A stretch of 5,466 nt of DNA from Halomonas halophila (GTDB lineage: Bacteria; Pseudomonadota; Gammaproteobacteria; Pseudomonadales; Halomonadaceae): NCBI GenBank assembly GCA_002433675.1, contig DJIP01000038.1:1-5466 (forward strand). Direction: 5' to 3'. The notes under the pieces are model-generated. The model worked only from the letters and a program-made list of their open reading frames with translations. It did not search any database and was not told where the DNA came from. Each line of letters starts with the position of its first letter. Position 1 is the stretch's first letter. The position numbers were made by a program, and so were the translations under genes. Below, one piece after another: positions 4,318 through 5,466 of this stretch.

Positions 4318-5466
4318 ATGAGTGAGAACGCCGCTGCATCGATCGTTCGGGGGGAGGCCCTGGAAGGGCTCGATGACTATCATTCGGTGATGGATATCTT
4401 CCACCGCTCCGTCAAGCGCTACGACGAAAAGGTGGCCTTCTCGTGCATGGGCAAGTCGCTGACCTACGCAGAGCTTGACCGGCTGTCCGGTGATTTTGCC
4501 GCCTGGCTGCAGCACGAGACCAACCTTGAGCCCGGTGATCGGGTGGCGATCCAGTTGCCGAATCTGCTGCAGTTCCCGGTGGCGGTGTTCGGCGCCATTC
4601 GTGCCGGCATGGTGGTGGTCAACACCAATCCGCTGTACACCGAGCGCGAGATGGCCCACCAGTTCAAGGACTCCGGCGCCAAGGCGATCCTGATCCTGGC
4701 CAACATGGCGGACAAGCTCGAGCGGGTGCTGGACAAGACCGACATCGAGCATGTGGTGATCACCGAGATCGGTGATCTGCACGACTTCCCCAAGCGGCCG
4801 CTGATCAACTTCGTGGTCAAGTACATCAAGAAGATGGTGCCGCGCTACTCGATCCCCAAGGCGGTCGGGTTGCGCCAGGTGCTCAAGCAAGGCGCCTCCC
4901 TCGAGCACCGTGAGGTGGAACGCGAGCTCGACGATATCGCCGCGCTGCAGTACACCGGGGGGACCACCGGGCTCGCCAAGGGCACCATGCTGACCCACCG
5001 CAATCTGGTGGCCAACATGCTGCAGGCCAAGCAGATCATCGGGGGGGGCTTGAGCGAGGGTAGCGAGGTGGTGGTCGCGCCGCTGCCAGTCTATCACATC
5101 TATACCTTCACGGTGAACTGCCTGTTCATGCTGGAAGGCGGCAACCAGTCGCTGTTGATCACCAACCCTCGTGACCTCGACACCTTTATCAAGGAGCTGT
5201 CGAAGACGCGTTTCACCGGTTTCGTCGGGCTCAATACCCTGTTCAATGCGCTATGCAATCGTGACGATTTCAAGGCGCTGGACTTCTCCCACCTTCACCT
5301 GACCATCTCTGGCGGCATGGCGCTGACCAAGACGGCGGCCAAGCGTTGGGAAGAGGTGACGGGGTGTCCCATCGCCGAGGGTTACGGCCTGACCGAGACC
5401 TCGCCCATCGTCAGCTTCAATCCGGTGGAGGCGATCCAGCTGGGCACCATCGGCCGCCCCGTCGCC
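4318..5466 (+). CDS. fadD: Long-chain fatty acid-CoA ligase (acyl-CoA synthetase), N-terminal part, cut by window edge
   Basis: The frame is open from ATG 4318 to the window end, giving 383 residues of an expected 560 or so. FadD activates long-chain fatty acids with ATP and CoA at the inner membrane, the first step of beta-oxidation, through an acyl-adenylate. The adenylate-forming family motifs are present: the phosphate-binding loop YTGGTTGLAKG at residues 212-222 followed by TMLTHRN, and EGYGLTET at 354-361. FVVKYIKKMVPRY, PLPVYHIYTFTVNCLF, LLITNPRD and NTLFNAL also align well with remembered E. coli FadD. The C-terminal hinge and mobile domain lie beyond the window. GGAG seven bases upstream supports the start. 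The gene is preceded by its own regulatory region with a PsrA-like site, so it is probably not part of the VWA-yafJ unit. An eight-G run at 5041-5048 lies in the IIGGGLSEG region with the frame intact. fadD is preferred over a medium-chain ligase because of the overall match; substrate range is inferred. Confidence 0.93.
   Translation, partial: MSENAAASIVRGEALEGLDDYHSVMDIFHRSVKRYDEKVAFSCMGKSLTYAELDRLSGDFAAWLQHETNLEPGDRVAIQLPNLLQFPVAVFGAIRAGMVVVNTNPLYTEREMAHQFKDSGAKAILILANMADKLERVLDKTDIEHVVITEIGDLHDFPKRPLINFVVKYIKKMVPRYSIPKAVGLRQVLKQGASLEHREVERELDDIAALQYTGGTTGLAKGTMLTHRNLVANMLQAKQIIGGGLSEGSEVVVAPLPVYHIYTFTVNCLFMLEGGNQSLLITNPRDLDTFIKELSKTRFTGFVGLNTLFNALCNRDDFKALDFSHLHLTISGGMALTKTAAKRWEEVTGCPIAEGYGLTETSPIVSFNPVEAIQLGTIGRPVA

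Noticed and set aside
4225..5097. Minus-strand open frame of 290 residues opposite fadD
   Set aside because: It is antisense to conserved FadD motifs, with His/Gly/Leu-rich shadow composition.

Overview
The window looks like a chromosomal housekeeping region of a GC-rich gammaproteobacterium. The closest fit from memory is a Halomonas-type organism (Halomonadaceae), but this rests on codon use and on the protein sequences, not on a database search. I see no insertion sequence, phage gene, tRNA, rRNA, CRISPR array or other mobile-element sign, and base composition looks even throughout.

Layout: (1) bases 1-897, minus strand, the first 299 residues of an oligopeptidase B (ptrB), cut by the window edge before its catalytic domain. 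(2) A 70-base divergent intergenic region with a perfect inverted repeat. (3) 968-1420, plus strand, a 150-residue membrane protein that I do not recognise; its stop codon lies in a 15-base tandem duplication. (4) 1561-3414, a periplasmic, membrane-anchored von Willebrand factor A (VWA) protein with an intact metal-binding (MIDAS) site. Its signal-peptide region contains a 29-base perfect palindrome. (5) 3407-4192, a YafJ-type class II glutamine amidotransferase whose start overlaps the VWA gene by 8 bases. (6) 4193-4317, a regulatory region with a PsrA-like operator, a candidate sigma70 promoter and a leader inverted repeat. (7) 4318 to the window end, the first 383 residues of a FadD-type long-chain acyl-CoA synthetase.

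How the genes relate: the VWA and yafJ genes are very likely co-transcribed and translationally coupled, and the small membrane protein gene upstream (140-base gap) may belong to the same unit. fadD appears to be separately controlled by fatty-acid-responsive regulation. ptrB is transcribed away from the rest.

No clearly new defence or mobile system is visible. The least explained parts are the membrane protein / VWA / amidotransferase trio, the large palindrome inside the VWA signal-peptide region, and the operator-like repeats before fadD.
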